Shown here piece after piece: positions 16,543 through 27,462 of a stretch of DNA of 64,000 nt. The translations under genes were made by a program, and so were the position numbers. Numbering within the stretch: the stretch's first letter is position 1; the number at the start of each line of letters is the position of its first letter. The DNA is from Hydrogenovibrio sp965140365 (GTDB lineage: Bacteria; Pseudomonadota; Gammaproteobacteria; Thiomicrospirales; Thiomicrospiraceae): the NCBI GenBank assembly GCA_965140365.1, contig OZ223196.1. The stretch is one strand, 5' to 3'. The notes under the pieces were generated by a model. It was not told the DNA's origin and made no database searches. It saw only the letters and a program-made list of their open reading frames with translations.

Positions 16543-16743
16543 TCAACCTCCTTGCATCGGCGCGACGATTTCAATGCGGTCGCCGTCTTGTAAAGCTGTT
16601 TCGCGGTATTGGCCGCGAGGGACAAAGGTTTCGTTGACCGCCACGGCAAACTGGTTCGGTTGGTAGCCGAGTTGTTCCAGTAACGCTTGCAAATTCGGCG
16701 GAATATCGAAAGCATGCGGTTGATCGTTAATCAAAAGTGTCAT
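16543..16743 (-). CDS. thiS: Sulfur carrier protein ThiS
   Basis: A 66-residue ubiquitin-like sulfur carrier ending in Gly-Gly, the C-terminus that is adenylated and thiocarboxylated. It ends immediately before thiG starts, and thiO lies 39 bases upstream, which is the standard oxidative-type thiazole cluster. Confidence 0.95.
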   Translation of the reverse strand: MTLLINDQPHAFDIPPNLQALLEQLGYQPNQFAVAVNETFVPRGQYRETALQDGDRIEIVAPMQGG

Positions 16744-16782
16744 AGTTGTTTCCTATTCTGTGCGTTTTCGCATTCAGCCGTC

Positions 16783-17865
16783 TTAAGCGGCATCCGCGCC
16801 GGCAAAACCGCTTTCCATCAGCGCCTGTTCCACCACGGCGGGCGTCAGGAGATAGCCGTGGCGATACAATCCGTTGATTCGAGTAATTCTCGGTTCATGC
16901 CGAATCGACGGCAGGTTATCGTCCAATGCCGGGCGGCAGTTGGTCAGGCTGTTGACGATGCGTGCTTCGCCGAAACCGGGGTGCAAACTGTAGGCCGCCG
17001 ACAGCAGTTCCAGACTGGAACGTACCGACATGGGGCTCATGTCCTCGCTTTCGATTTCGGTGGCGCCGATGACGTAACGGTGCGGCGTATCGGCGGACGG
17101 GCGCGGTACGATGTAAATGCGGTAACGCGGGTGCATTAAGCGCACCGGTCGGGTCAGTTTGACATCGGGAGCATCCAACCAGAAGACTTCGCCGCGTACG
17201 CCGCGCAAGTCGGTGACCTCTTTTTTTGCACCGAGCCCGCGGGTGTCGAATGCCCAATCGAATGTGAAGGGGTTCGAATCGACGTGAATGCATCCGTCTT
17301 TCAGACCGGTGACTTCGGCGTGGGTGTGCCAAATGACCTCCGGGTGTTCACGCAGGTAGCTTCGGCTTCGATCCATAAAGCGTTGGGCATTGACCTGACC
17401 TTCGCTCGGCAGGAAAAAGCCACGCGAATGATGGCTTAAATCCGGTTCCAGTTGCTGAAGGGCATTTGGGTCCAGCGCTTGAATCGACTCGGCGGCGTCG
17501 GGCGATTTGGCTTTGGCGCGCAATTGCGCCATAAACCGTTCCAGTTCCGCCATGTCCGCCGGGTGAGCGGTGATGACGCTGCCGGCCTGTTGCAGGGCGT
17601 CGGGAATGCCGAGTTGTTCGAGCAGGCCTGGCCAAATTTGGATGGAACGCTGTCCGAGATCGAAAATATCCGATTCGGCGGTTTCCAGTTCGGCAAATGG
17701 CGCCAGCATGCCCGCGGCGACCCGTGCAGCCGCGTTTTCGGATTCGTCGGAATCCTTTTCGAACAAGGTCACGCGATGCCCTTGCGCCAACAGTTTCAGC
17801 GCCAGCACCCGGCCGACGAGGCCGGCCCCGGCAATGCCGAGGTGTTGCTTAGTGACGTGTTTCAT
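16783..17865 (-). CDS. thiO: Glycine oxidase ThiO
   Basis: FAD-dependent oxidase that converts glycine to dehydroglycine for the thiazole ring; its presence rather than ThiH points to an aerobic thiamine route. The 360-residue protein begins with the Rossmann motif GIAGAGLVGRVLALKL, then AARVAAGMLAP, and ends with GLYRHGYLLTPAV, which is characteristic of the family. It follows thiC by 13 bases. Confidence 0.94.
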   Translation of the reverse strand: MKHVTKQHLGIAGAGLVGRVLALKLLAQGHRVTLFEKDSDESENAAARVAAGMLAPFAELETAESDIFDLGQRSIQIWPGLLEQLGIPDALQQAGSVITAHPADMAELERFMAQLRAKAKSPDAAESIQALDPNALQQLEPDLSHHSRGFFLPSEGQVNAQRFMDRSRSYLREHPEVIWHTHAEVTGLKDGCIHVDSNPFTFDWAFDTRGLGAKKEVTDLRGVRGEVFWLDAPDVKLTRPVRLMHPRYRIYIVPRPSADTPHRYVIGATEIESEDMSPMSVRSSLELLSAAYSLHPGFGEARIVNSLTNCRPALDDNLPSIRHEPRITRINGLYRHGYLLTPAVVEQALMESGFAGADAA

Positions 17866-17878
17866 GGCAGCCTCCGGC

Positions 17879-19768
<1,890 letters not shown>

Positions 19769-20015
19769 GTTTTCCTCGCTTTTGTTGCGTTCAAAGGGGG
19801 AAAAACACAGCGTAATCAGGCGTGAAACCGCAACGGCTAAGCCGTTTCAGTGAACACGATTCAACAAGATGTTTTGCTCGGAGTAAGGTCGGAAATTTGG
19901 AATCGGCAGGTCGGACGATTGCTTCGGCGACACGGGTGCGATTCGGACAGTCCGACGCAGGTTCCAAAGCAATCAAAGGGGCACGTTCGCCAAGGGCGTT
20001 CGTTCCCAAAGAAAT

Positions 20016-20133
20016 CTTCTCTTCCCTACGCTGGCTTTAACCAGATCAAGTTCAACGGGCCCGACAGCCGGGAGGGGCGAATTGCCCTTTCCGCTTAGTC
20101 GTCTCAGCACTTAGGTGTGCACCCCGAGAGATG
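20016..20133 (-). promoter_or_regulatory. TPP riboswitch (THI element) of the thiamine operon
   Basis: On the minus strand the leader reads CTCTCGGGGTGC, then GCTGAGA, then GAACTTGATCTGG, then GCCAGCGTAGGGAAG, the conserved parts of the thiamine pyrophosphate aptamer in the correct order. From the aptamer to the thiC start (about 250 bases) there are two hairpins that could act in expression control: AAGCAATC/GATTGCTT (19917-19974, with an inner TCGGAC/GTCCGA stem) and AACGGC/GCCGTT (19832-19846). No T-run terminator is clear. The 20134-20299 gap holds no other feature I can support. Confidence 0.93.
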
Positions 20134-20299
20134 AAACGCCATTGTATCAGAAGCGAATGTAAAAACGAGTTAAATTAAAAACACTTAAAAAATAGCTTTT
20201 TTATCATAGAGTTAAACTTTATTGCACAAATTCGGGGGGTGTGGATAATGGGGGAAGATTAGAAAGTCACTCATTATAAAAAGAGTTCAGGAAAGGGAT

Positions 20300-20764
20300 A
20301 TGGATACGATTATTGCGACGTCATTGCACACGGTGGCAGCGGTTTTATGGGTAGGCGGTATTTTCTTGGCTTATCGGGTGCTGCGCCCGGCGGCGATGAC
20401 GTTGGAACCGCCACAGCGTTTGACGCTGTGGGCCGATGTGTTCGGTCGCTTTTTCCCTTGGGTGTGGGGCTTTATCGTCTTGCTGGTGATTTCCGGTTAT
20501 TGGGATTGGGTGACGCGCTTCGGCGATTTGAACGTCGTACCGCTCTACTTGCATGCCATGCAATGGGTGGGTTGGCTGATGATCGGTTTGTTCGCTTGGC
20601 TGTACTTCGGCCCTTTCAAAACGTTTCGAAATTATGTGCAGGCGGGGCAGTTTGCCGAAGCTGGGCAGGTGATGAACGGTAAAATGCGTCCGGTGATTGC
20701 CATCAATCTGTCGTTGGGCGTGTTGGAAGCGGTAATCGGTGCTTCCGGGCCTTATTGGGGGTAA
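20300..20764 (+). CDS. CopD-family integral membrane protein
   Basis: A 154-residue membrane protein with four predicted helices. The N-terminal HTVAAVLWVGGIFLAYRVLRPA is typical of the CopD/DUF membrane family, with conserved His residues (His10 and the LHAMQWVGW His) that could bind heme or copper. The exact function is unknown; copper resistance should not be assumed. AGGAAAGGGAT precedes the ATG. It is followed by a terminator built on CCAGGCCTGG. Confidence 0.75.
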   Translation: MDTIIATSLHTVAAVLWVGGIFLAYRVLRPAAMTLEPPQRLTLWADVFGRFFPWVWGFIVLLVISGYWDWVTRFGDLNVVPLYLHAMQWVGWLMIGLFAWLYFGPFKTFRNYVQAGQFAEAGQVMNGKMRPVIAINLSLGVLEAVIGASGPYWG

Positions 20765-20794
20765 GCGCCGGCGTTAAGGGCGTTAAAGGAAAAT

Positions 20795-20815
20795 GCCCAG
20801 GCCTGGGCGTTTTTG
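20795..20815 (+). terminator. Terminator built on CCAGGCCTGG
   Basis: GCCCAGG and CCTGGGC pair perfectly with no loop beyond the palindrome centre, then GTTTTTG follows. The CCAGGCCTGG core is at 20797-20806. It lies just after the CopD-family gene. Confidence 0.7.
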
Positions 20816-20962
20816 ATATCGTTATGATTTTATTAGGACTTTGTAATACGCTTGATAACCGGATAAAAAAATTCTTAAAACAAGCGATTTTAAAAGGGCT
20901 GAAAACCCGTTATAGTGTTAAATCATTCAGATTAATTGCGTAGCTTTGGAGTCGAAAGATTT

Positions 20963-21505
20963 ATGTCGATTCGTCGTTATCAGAATCATACCCCCAGCCT
21001 TGACGAAAGTGCCTGGGTGGACCCGTCTGCCGTGGTGATTGGCCAGTGTTCTTTGGCCGAGGACGTTGGCATCTGGCCGAATGCCACTTTGCGTGGCGAC
21101 GTGAATGCCATTGAAATTGGGCCTCGCAGCAATATTCAAGACGGCACCGTTTGCCATACCACACATGATTCGCCCATCACCAAAGGGTCGCGCTGCATTG
21201 TCGGCGCTGATGTGACGGTGGGGCACAATGCGGTCTTGCATGGCTGTATCATCGAGGACGAATGCCTGATCGGTATGGGCGCGGTGGTGCTGGATAATGC
21301 GGTGGTGCAGAAGCATGTGTTGGTGGGGGCCAACAGTTTGGTGCCGGCCGGTAAAGTGCTGGAGTCCGGCCACTTGTATGTCGGCTCGCCGGTGAAAAAG
21401 TTGCGCCCTTTAACCGATGACGAAAAAGCGTTTTTCAAATACTCCGCGGAACATTATGTGAAATTGAAAAACGATTTCCAACAGGCGGGTTGTGACGAAC
21501 TCTGA
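20963..21505 (+). CDS. Gamma-class carbonic anhydrase family protein (YrdA-like)
   Basis: A 180-residue left-handed beta-helix protein. Hexapeptide repeats run through most of it, with the metal-ligand positions QDGTVCHTTHD and VGHNAVLHGC, typical of gamma carbonic anhydrase relatives. ATG 20963 is chosen over an upstream TTG. Enzyme activity is not certain, since many YrdA-type members lack it. It ends 3 bases before the GGDEF-EAL gene, suggesting an operon. Confidence 0.88.
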   Translation: MSIRRYQNHTPSLDESAWVDPSAVVIGQCSLAEDVGIWPNATLRGDVNAIEIGPRSNIQDGTVCHTTHDSPITKGSRCIVGADVTVGHNAVLHGCIIEDECLIGMGAVVLDNAVVQKHVLVGANSLVPAGKVLESGHLYVGSPVKKLRPLTDDEKAFFKYSAEHYVKLKNDFQQAGCDEL

Positions 21506-21508
21506 ATC

Positions 21509-23425
21509 ATGAATGCATCTTTAAATGGTCAACTCGGCCACCCGAATGCCTGGCGGGCAGAACTCGGAACATACTTTCGCTATACCTTCATGGGCTGGTT
21601 GGTGGTCATCTTGTTGGCGGCTGTTCAGTTGGATTTTCTGTATGAAGAGGCCTTTCGACCGCGTTTTCTGGTCATCCCCAGTCTGGTTGGCATCGTAGCG
21701 GGTTTTTTCATCGCTCGCCAAAAAATTCTCAGCGACGAAGTGCGCGCTAAAAACATGACCTTTGCGTCATTGGTGGAAATGGCCGAAGAAGCTGCTTACC
21801 TGCAAAATCTTGATCGTAGTTACCGTTACATTTCATCCGCCATCACCGATATGACGGGGTACGATGTAAAGACGTTTTATCAAACGCCCAACCTGTTTGC
21901 GGATTTGGTGTATGAAGAAGATTTTCCGAAGTGGCTGGCTTATGAAAAGTCGGTGGCGGCCGGCCAAATGCCGGATGCAATTGAAGTAAGGCTGACCACG
22001 AAGCATAAAGGGTTGATTTGGGTACGCCATGTGACCCGGCCGATTTTAGATGGCAAAAAAATCATCGGGTACAGTTCAACCAATGCGGAAATTACCGAAC
22101 AGGTGAACCAATCCACCACGATGAAAGAGTTGGCGCTGAAGGACCCTTTGACGGGCTTGCCGAATCGTCGTCACCTCAGTGCTGAGGCGGATCGCTTATT
22201 AAACTCGGGTGCCCGTTTTTGCTTGATGATGATGGACCTGGATCGTTTTAAAACCATTAACGATTCGTTGGGGCATTCGGTTGGGGATTTGATGTTGAAA
22301 AAAGTGCGTGACCGTCTGGAGCTGATTGCCCCTTATGGTTCGCTGATTTCCCGGTTTGGCGGTGATGAGTTTGTCGTGATTTTACCGGACGTCGCCGATG
22401 AAACGAAGGTTGAGGGGTTGGTTGAAAGCTTTTTGAGCGCGGTGGAACGGCCGATGAAACTAAATGGTTTAAACCTGCACGTTTCGGCGTCTTTTGGCTG
22501 GGTGTTGGCGCCGGAGGACGGACAGGATGTGGAAACTTTGATTCGGTACGCCGATGCCGCTATGCATATGGCCAAACAAAAACAGGGCGTGTCTTATTTA
22601 CGTTATGCCGGTCATGTGGATGACCATCACCAACGCTTGTTATTGCTTGAAAATCGCTTGCGCAAAGCAGTGGAAGAGCGCCGTATCAAACCGTTTTATC
22701 AGCCGTTATTCTGTGCCCGGACCGGCCACTTAATGGGGGTGGAGTGTTTGGCACGCTGGCATGATGAAGAACTGGGTTGGGTCTCGCCGGACGAATTTAT
22801 CCCTTTGGCGGAAACCGCCAATCTGATCGGTAAGTTGGGCGATTCGATTTTGGAGCATGCCATTATTATCGCGAAAACCCTGCATGAACGTTGCGCTCAA
22901 AAGAATGTGTACTTTTCGGTGAATGCGTCGCCATATCAACTGTCGGAAATCGGTTTCGTTGAGAATATGAAAGCGTTGCTGGATCGTCATCAATTGCCGC
23001 CGAGATTATTGAAGATTGAAGTGACCGAGTCGTTGTTCATCGGTGGCAATCTGCAGGCCATTAATGTCTTAACCGAACTGCGCAACCTAGGGATTGGCAT
23101 TGCGCTGGACGATTTTGGTACCGGCTATTCGGCTTTTGCGGTGTTAAAAGAAGGGTGTATCGATATGTTGAAAGTCGATAAATCCTTTGTGCAGAACATT
23201 GCCGAAAACGAACAGGAAAAAGCGCTGATTGCTGAAATCATCCAAATGGCGCATATTATGAATTTACAAGTGGTGGCGGAAGGGGTGGAAACCGACAATC
23301 AGAAAACGATATTGGCGGAAGCCGGGTGTGATATCTTGCAAGGTTACTTATTGGCCAAACCGATGTCGGAAGCCGATTTCTGCCCGTATATGAATTGCAC
23401 CGGCCTGGAAAAAGAGAATGGTTAA
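21509..23425 (+). CDS. Membrane-bound PAS-GGDEF-EAL c-di-GMP protein
   Basis: A 638-residue signalling protein. Two membrane segments lie at about 28-45 and 53-69, then a PAS domain (about 85-200), a GGDEF domain (210-370) with intact RFGGDEF, and an EAL domain (390-630). In the EAL domain the signature reads ECLARW instead of EALxRW, but EVTES, DDFGTGYS, KVDKSF and AEGVE are present, so phosphodiesterase activity may be kept. Both activities cannot be assigned with certainty from sequence. Its stop codon overlaps the convergent aroE by 4 bases. Confidence 0.9.
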   Translation: MNASLNGQLGHPNAWRAELGTYFRYTFMGWLVVILLAAVQLDFLYEEAFRPRFLVIPSLVGIVAGFFIARQKILSDEVRAKNMTFASLVEMAEEAAYLQNLDRSYRYISSAITDMTGYDVKTFYQTPNLFADLVYEEDFPKWLAYEKSVAAGQMPDAIEVRLTTKHKGLIWVRHVTRPILDGKKIIGYSSTNAEITEQVNQSTTMKELALKDPLTGLPNRRHLSAEADRLLNSGARFCLMMMDLDRFKTINDSLGHSVGDLMLKKVRDRLELIAPYGSLISRFGGDEFVVILPDVADETKVEGLVESFLSAVERPMKLNGLNLHVSASFGWVLAPEDGQDVETLIRYADAAMHMAKQKQGVSYLRYAGHVDDHHQRLLLLENRLRKAVEERRIKPFYQPLFCARTGHLMGVECLARWHDEELGWVSPDEFIPLAETANLIGKLGDSILEHAIIIAKTLHERCAQKNVYFSVNASPYQLSEIGFVENMKALLDRHQLPPRLLKIEVTESLFIGGNLQAINVLTELRNLGIGIALDDFGTGYSAFAVLKEGCIDMLKVDKSFVQNIAENEQEKALIAEIIQMAHIMNLQVVAEGVETDNQKTILAEAGCDILQGYLLAKPMSEADFCPYMNCTGLEKENG

Positions 23426-24261
23426 GCGTTCATTAAACGCCGTACCTCGTCGATGACGCTGGCGGTTTCCGGCCGGACACCGCGCCATAGATAAAACGCT
23501 TCGGCCGCCTGGCCGACCAGCATGCCTAGCCCATCTCGAGTGGTGCACTCGGGTTGCAATCCTTTCGCCCAATCCATGAAAACGGTCGGTTCCGTGCCGT
23601 ACATCATGTCGTACACCAAACTGGTGGCCCCGACGACGTCTCCATTCACCGGCGGTAATTTGCCGTCCAAGCTGGCCGAGGTGCCGTTGATAATGATGTC
23701 GTACCCGCCGGGCGGGCAAGGAATGTCTTCCCAGCCACTGGCGGTGACGGGAATATCGGTGTCAAAACGTTGCCCCAGAACGTCGGCACGTTTGGCGGTG
23801 CGATTGGCAATATGCACCAGGCCTGGTTGTTTTTCCAGAATGGGTTGCAGCACGCCCTGCACAGCCCCGCCGGCGCCGAGAATCAAAACCTGCTTGCCTT
23901 GAAACGGGCAAGCGGCATTGATTTCAATGTCCATGACCAAGCCGACGCCGTCGGTATTGTCGCCGAGGGTTTTTCCGCCCTGAAATTGAAAGGTATTGAC
24001 GGCATGCGCGACCTGGGCGCGCTCCGTCAGTTCGTCCGCGTATTCGAAAGCATCCAGTTTATAGGGCACGGTGATATTAATGCCTTTATACCCCTGGGCT
24101 TTTAAGTCCGCCATGGCCCATTGAAAGGTGGTGTCTTCGGTATCGACACGAATGGCTTCGTACACTAGGTCTTGATCGGTCTGTTCGGCGAACAGTCGGT
24201 GAATCAACGGGGATTTGGAGTGGGCGATGGGATCGCCCACCACGGCATAATAATCGGTCAT
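23422..24261 (-). CDS. aroE: Shikimate dehydrogenase
   Basis: NADPH-dependent reduction of 3-dehydroshikimate in aromatic amino acid synthesis. The 279-residue protein begins YYAVVGDPIAHSKSP, the family hallmark, with NITVPYK (catalytic Lys), NTDGVG, the nucleotide loop GAGGAVQGV and NRTAKRA. The start at ATG 24261 fits these. It is 40 bases after hemB, probably co-transcribed. A CCAGGCCTGG copy in the gene is read as Pro-Gly-Leu. Confidence 0.95.
   Translation of the reverse strand: MTDYYAVVGDPIAHSKSPLIHRLFAEQTDQDLVYEAIRVDTEDTTFQWAMADLKAQGYKGINITVPYKLDAFEYADELTERAQVAHAVNTFQFQGGKTLGDNTDGVGLVMDIEINAACPFQGKQVLILGAGGAVQGVLQPILEKQPGLVHIANRTAKRADVLGQRFDTDIPVTASGWEDIPCPPGGYDIIINGTSASLDGKLPPVNGDVVGATSLVYDMMYGTEPTVFMDWAKGLQPECTTRDGLGMLVGQAAEAFYLWRGVRPETASVIDEVRRLMNA
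23817..23826. repeat. CCAGGCCTGG copy inside aroE
   Basis: An exact copy read in frame as Pro-Gly-Leu. Confidence 0.9.
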
Positions 24262-24301
24262 AAGCAATCGGTCATCCGTTCGGTTCAGTGGCGTTGAGTG
24301 G

Positions 24302-25303
24302 TTATTTTTCGGCCAGCCATTGGGCGACCACTTTGGCATAATACGTTAGGATGCCGTCCGCACCGGCGCGCTTGCAGCTCAGCAGAGTTTCCAATACAAC
24401 GTCGCGTTCGTTAATCCAGCCGTTGAGTGCGGCGGCTTTGAGTATGGCGTATTCGCCGCTGACGTGATAGACGAATGTGGGGGCTTTGAATTCTTGTTTG
24501 ACACGGTGAACGATGTCCAGGTACGGAATGCCGGGTTTGACCATGACCATGTCGGCACCTTCATTAATGTCCATGGCCACTTCATGTAACGCTTCGTCGC
24601 TGTTGGCTGGGTCCATTTGGTAGGTTTTTTTGTCGGCTTTGCCGAGATTGACGGAGGAGCCTACCGCGTCACGGAACGGCCCGTAATAAGCCGAGGCGTA
24701 TTTTGCGGAATAGGCCATGATGCGGGTGTGGATATGTCCCTGCTCTTCCAAAAGTTCACGAATTTCGATAATTCGGCCATCCATCATGTCGGAGGGAGCA
24801 ACGACATCGGCTCCGGCTTCGGCGTGTGAGAGGGCCTGTTTCATCAGAACGTCGATGGTGTCGTCATTTAATACATAACCCGTTTCGTCGATGATGCCGT
24901 CTTGGCCATGGGTGGTGTAAGGGTCCAGTGCCACATCGGTCAACACACCCATTTCAGGCACCGCTTCTTTGACGGCGCGTACCGCACGCTGTATCAAACC
25001 GTCGGGGTTATAAGCTTCGGTGGCTTCCAACGTTTTGGTGTCCGGGTTCGGTACCGGGAACAGTGCAATCATTGGAATCCCGAGTTCAAATAATGCTTGA
25101 GCTTCCAAGATCAAAAGGTCTATACTCAATCGCTCGATATCCGGCATGGATTTGACCGGTTCCCGTTGATTATGGCCTTCAATCACGAACATCGGATAGA
25201 TAAGGTCTTGAGTGGTGAGAACATTTTCACTCATCAGGCGGCGTGAGAAAGCGTCTTTGCGCATGCGGCGCATACGCGTGATCGGGAACTGACGTTCGAT
25301 CAT
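24302..25303 (-). CDS. hemB: Delta-aminolevulinic acid dehydratase (porphobilinogen synthase)
   Basis: Condenses two aminolevulinate molecules to porphobilinogen in heme synthesis. The 333-residue protein has DVALDPYTTHGQDG in place of the cysteine-rich zinc site, marking the magnesium-type enzyme. The two active-site lysines are in AYSAKYASAYYGPFR and MVKPGIPYLD. The start codon has a ribosome site (GGAG) close by. Confidence 0.96.
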   Translation of the reverse strand: MIERQFPITRMRRMRKDAFSRRLMSENVLTTQDLIYPMFVIEGHNQREPVKSMPDIERLSIDLLILEAQALFELGIPMIALFPVPNPDTKTLEATEAYNPDGLIQRAVRAVKEAVPEMGVLTDVALDPYTTHGQDGIIDETGYVLNDDTIDVLMKQALSHAEAGADVVAPSDMMDGRIIEIRELLEEQGHIHTRIMAYSAKYASAYYGPFRDAVGSSVNLGKADKKTYQMDPANSDEALHEVAMDINEGADMVMVKPGIPYLDIVHRVKQEFKAPTFVYHVSGEYAILKAAALNGWINERDVVLETLLSCKRAGADGILTYYAKVVAQWLAEK

Positions 25304-25426
25304 GGAGAACTCCTGTCATTACTATGATGTATGGGGTGATTCGAAATGATACACCTGTCGGTTGCAAAAATAAAGCCAGCGCCGTCGCAACGTGCGTTCG
25401 GCCGACTAGAATGAAAAGGAAACGTC

Positions 25427-25873
25427 ATGTTAGATAATTTTGAATACACCTTTTTCGACGAACCCATTGCCAAGCGTTTTTGTGAAGCCGTCGAAGGTCA
25501 GGGGCTCACCGCTAGAGTCGCTCGTGAGGAAGAGGGGAATGGCGAGGTTTCTTATTCGGTGTCAATCGATGGTGAATTGAGTGATGATGCGGCCGAAGAG
25601 TTGGAAGCACTGTATTCCGATCTGTTGTTCGGCGATCAGGCGGCGCAAATCGAAGGCAACGAAGAGGGTGCTACCGCGGATGCGTGTGGGGTGCAAATTA
25701 AGTTGGCGTCCGGTGAATTCACGACCGTGGCGATCCATCCGACGATTATGAATAAAGTGCTGTCGGTGCTCTCCATTGACGAGGTTCAAAAATGTTTGGC
25801 GCAAGTGGCCGAAGACATTGAAAACCCGAAAGCGGGACCGATTTGTCGCCGTGAAAATTTGCCGGGGCTCTGA
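25427..25873 (+). CDS. Conserved hypothetical acidic protein
   Basis: I do not recognise this 148-residue soluble protein. It is strongly acidic in the middle (EEEGNGEVSY, ELSDDAAEELEALYSDL) and has three Cys, one in PICRRENLPGL at the end. AAGGAAA precedes the ATG. It diverges from hemB and precedes soxC by 227 bases. That gap is AT-rich and carries only a weak TGTGC/GCACA dyad near 26006-26021. Confidence 0.7.
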   Translation: MLDNFEYTFFDEPIAKRFCEAVEGQGLTARVAREEEGNGEVSYSVSIDGELSDDAAEELEALYSDLLFGDQAAQIEGNEEGATADACGVQIKLASGEFTTVAIHPTIMNKVLSVLSIDEVQKCLAQVAEDIENPKAGPICRRENLPGL

Positions 25874-26100
25874 CAGCATAGAATTTCGCCAGCAACCCAT
25901 AAAAAATTTATATAAGCAAATCCTAATTTTTCAGGGGCTAAAGGTTGCAGTCAAAAGCCATAAAACATATTATTACACGTTAGCAAAACTGTGCTTGGCT
26001 ATGCTTGTGCAGTCGAGCACATAGATATATAAGCTACTATAAATGGTTAAACTCTTGAATCTGAGGCATTTTTATTGAAATGCCAATCAAGGAGCAATAA

Positions 26101-27462
26101 ATGACAGATAAAATCGTTGAAAAGGTTGCAGTTCAGTCTGATGATAGCCGCAACCAAGGCCGTCGCGCCTTCCTAAAGGGAAGTGCGGCTGTTGCAGGGG
26201 GCGTTCTGTTTACGAAAGCCGCTTCTGCAGCTGAGGCTGGTAAATATGATCCTGCGAAAGCGGTTGCGCCTTACGCTGGAAAAGAAGAAATTACACAGGT
26301 GCTTGAAGATGGCCCAGCCCGTAAGTCTCTAGGGTTTGGTGTTCGTAAGTACCCATACGGGATGCCTTCTCCATACGAGAAAGAAGTTCAGCGTCGTACA
26401 TTGGAATGGTTGACGCCGGATTCTATGGCATCCATCACGATGACTCCGCTGCAAAGCTTGAACGGTATCATCACGCCTAACGGTCTTCACTTCGAACGTT
26501 TCCACGGTGGTGTACCAACCATCGATCCGGCCAACCATCGTTTGGTTATTCACGGTTTGGTTGAGCGTCCATTGATTTTCACCGTCGATGACTTGAAACG
26601 TTTCCCATCCATCTCTCGTATTCACTTCATCGAATGTCCTGCGAACGGCGCGATGGAATGGAAAGGGGTTCAGTTGAACTCGGTTCAGTGGACACACGGT
26701 ATGATGTCTTGTGTTGAATACACAGGTGTTCGTCTGTCTGACCTATTGAAAGAAGCCGGTATCCAGCCAGAAGGTAAATGGATTATTCCTGAAGGGGCGG
26801 ATGCTTCTGGGATGACACGTTCCATTCCAATTGATTTGGCCATGGACGATTGTTTTGTCGCTTACGCTCAAAACGGTGAAGCGCTGCGTCGTGAACAAGG
26901 TTACCCAATTCGTTTGGTTGTACCGGGTTGTGAAGCGAACATGTGGGTTAAATACCTACGTCGTATCCAAGTACACGATGTTCCGGCTCAACACCGTGAA
27001 GAAACGTCTAAGTATACTGAACTGATGCCTGATGGTACGGCTCAGCGTTTCTCTTGGTATATGGAAGCCAACTCCGTTATCACCTACCCATCACCTGACT
27101 TCAAGATGCAAGGACCTGGTAAATACTACGTTCGCGGTTTGGCTTGGTCTGGTCGCGGTAAAGTGGCCCATGTTGATGTTTCTTTCGACGGTGGTAAAAA
27201 CTGGAAAGAAGCGCACTTCACCTCGCCGGTTCTGGACAAAGCTTGGACCCGTTTTGAAGTTGAATGGGACTGGGATGGTTCCGAAGCCTTTATGATGAGC
27301 CGTGTAACCGATGAAACCGGTTACGTTCAGCCACCTATGCCTCAAATGCGTAAACTAGAAGGTACGAACAACGTTTACCACCGTACAGCGATGGTTACTT
27401 GGCGTATTCACGCTTGGGATAACGGCAAAAACGGAGGTATGATTGAAAATGTTCAGTACTAA
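26101..27462 (+). CDS. soxC: Sulfane dehydrogenase molybdenum subunit SoxC
   Basis: Molybdopterin subunit of the SoxCD complex, which removes electrons from the protein-bound sulfane sulfur in periplasmic thiosulfate oxidation. The 453-residue precursor has a Tat signal (RRAFLKG at residues 21-27, then AGGVLFTKAASAAEA). The molybdenum-ligand cysteine lies in HFIECPANGAMEW (Cys179). It overlaps soxD by about 14-20 bases. Codon use is biased to CGT, GGT, GTT and AAC, unlike neighbouring genes, suggesting high expression. Molybdenum-cofactor genes follow downstream. Confidence 0.95.
   Translation: MTDKIVEKVAVQSDDSRNQGRRAFLKGSAAVAGGVLFTKAASAAEAGKYDPAKAVAPYAGKEEITQVLEDGPARKSLGFGVRKYPYGMPSPYEKEVQRRTLEWLTPDSMASITMTPLQSLNGIITPNGLHFERFHGGVPTIDPANHRLVIHGLVERPLIFTVDDLKRFPSISRIHFIECPANGAMEWKGVQLNSVQWTHGMMSCVEYTGVRLSDLLKEAGIQPEGKWIIPEGADASGMTRSIPIDLAMDDCFVAYAQNGEALRREQGYPIRLVVPGCEANMWVKYLRRIQVHDVPAQHREETSKYTELMPDGTAQRFSWYMEANSVITYPSPDFKMQGPGKYYVRGLAWSGRGKVAHVDVSFDGGKNWKEAHFTSPVLDKAWTRFEVEWDWDGSEAFMMSRVTDETGYVQPPMPQMRKLEGTNNVYHRTAMVTWRIHAWDNGKNGGMIENVQY

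Noticed and set aside
25995..26011. Sigma-54-like GG-N10-GC pattern upstream of soxC
   Set aside because: The spacing fits, but the -24 and -12 elements match only in part (TGGC present, TTGC reads GTGC) and no enhancer-binding gene is near; too weak to list.
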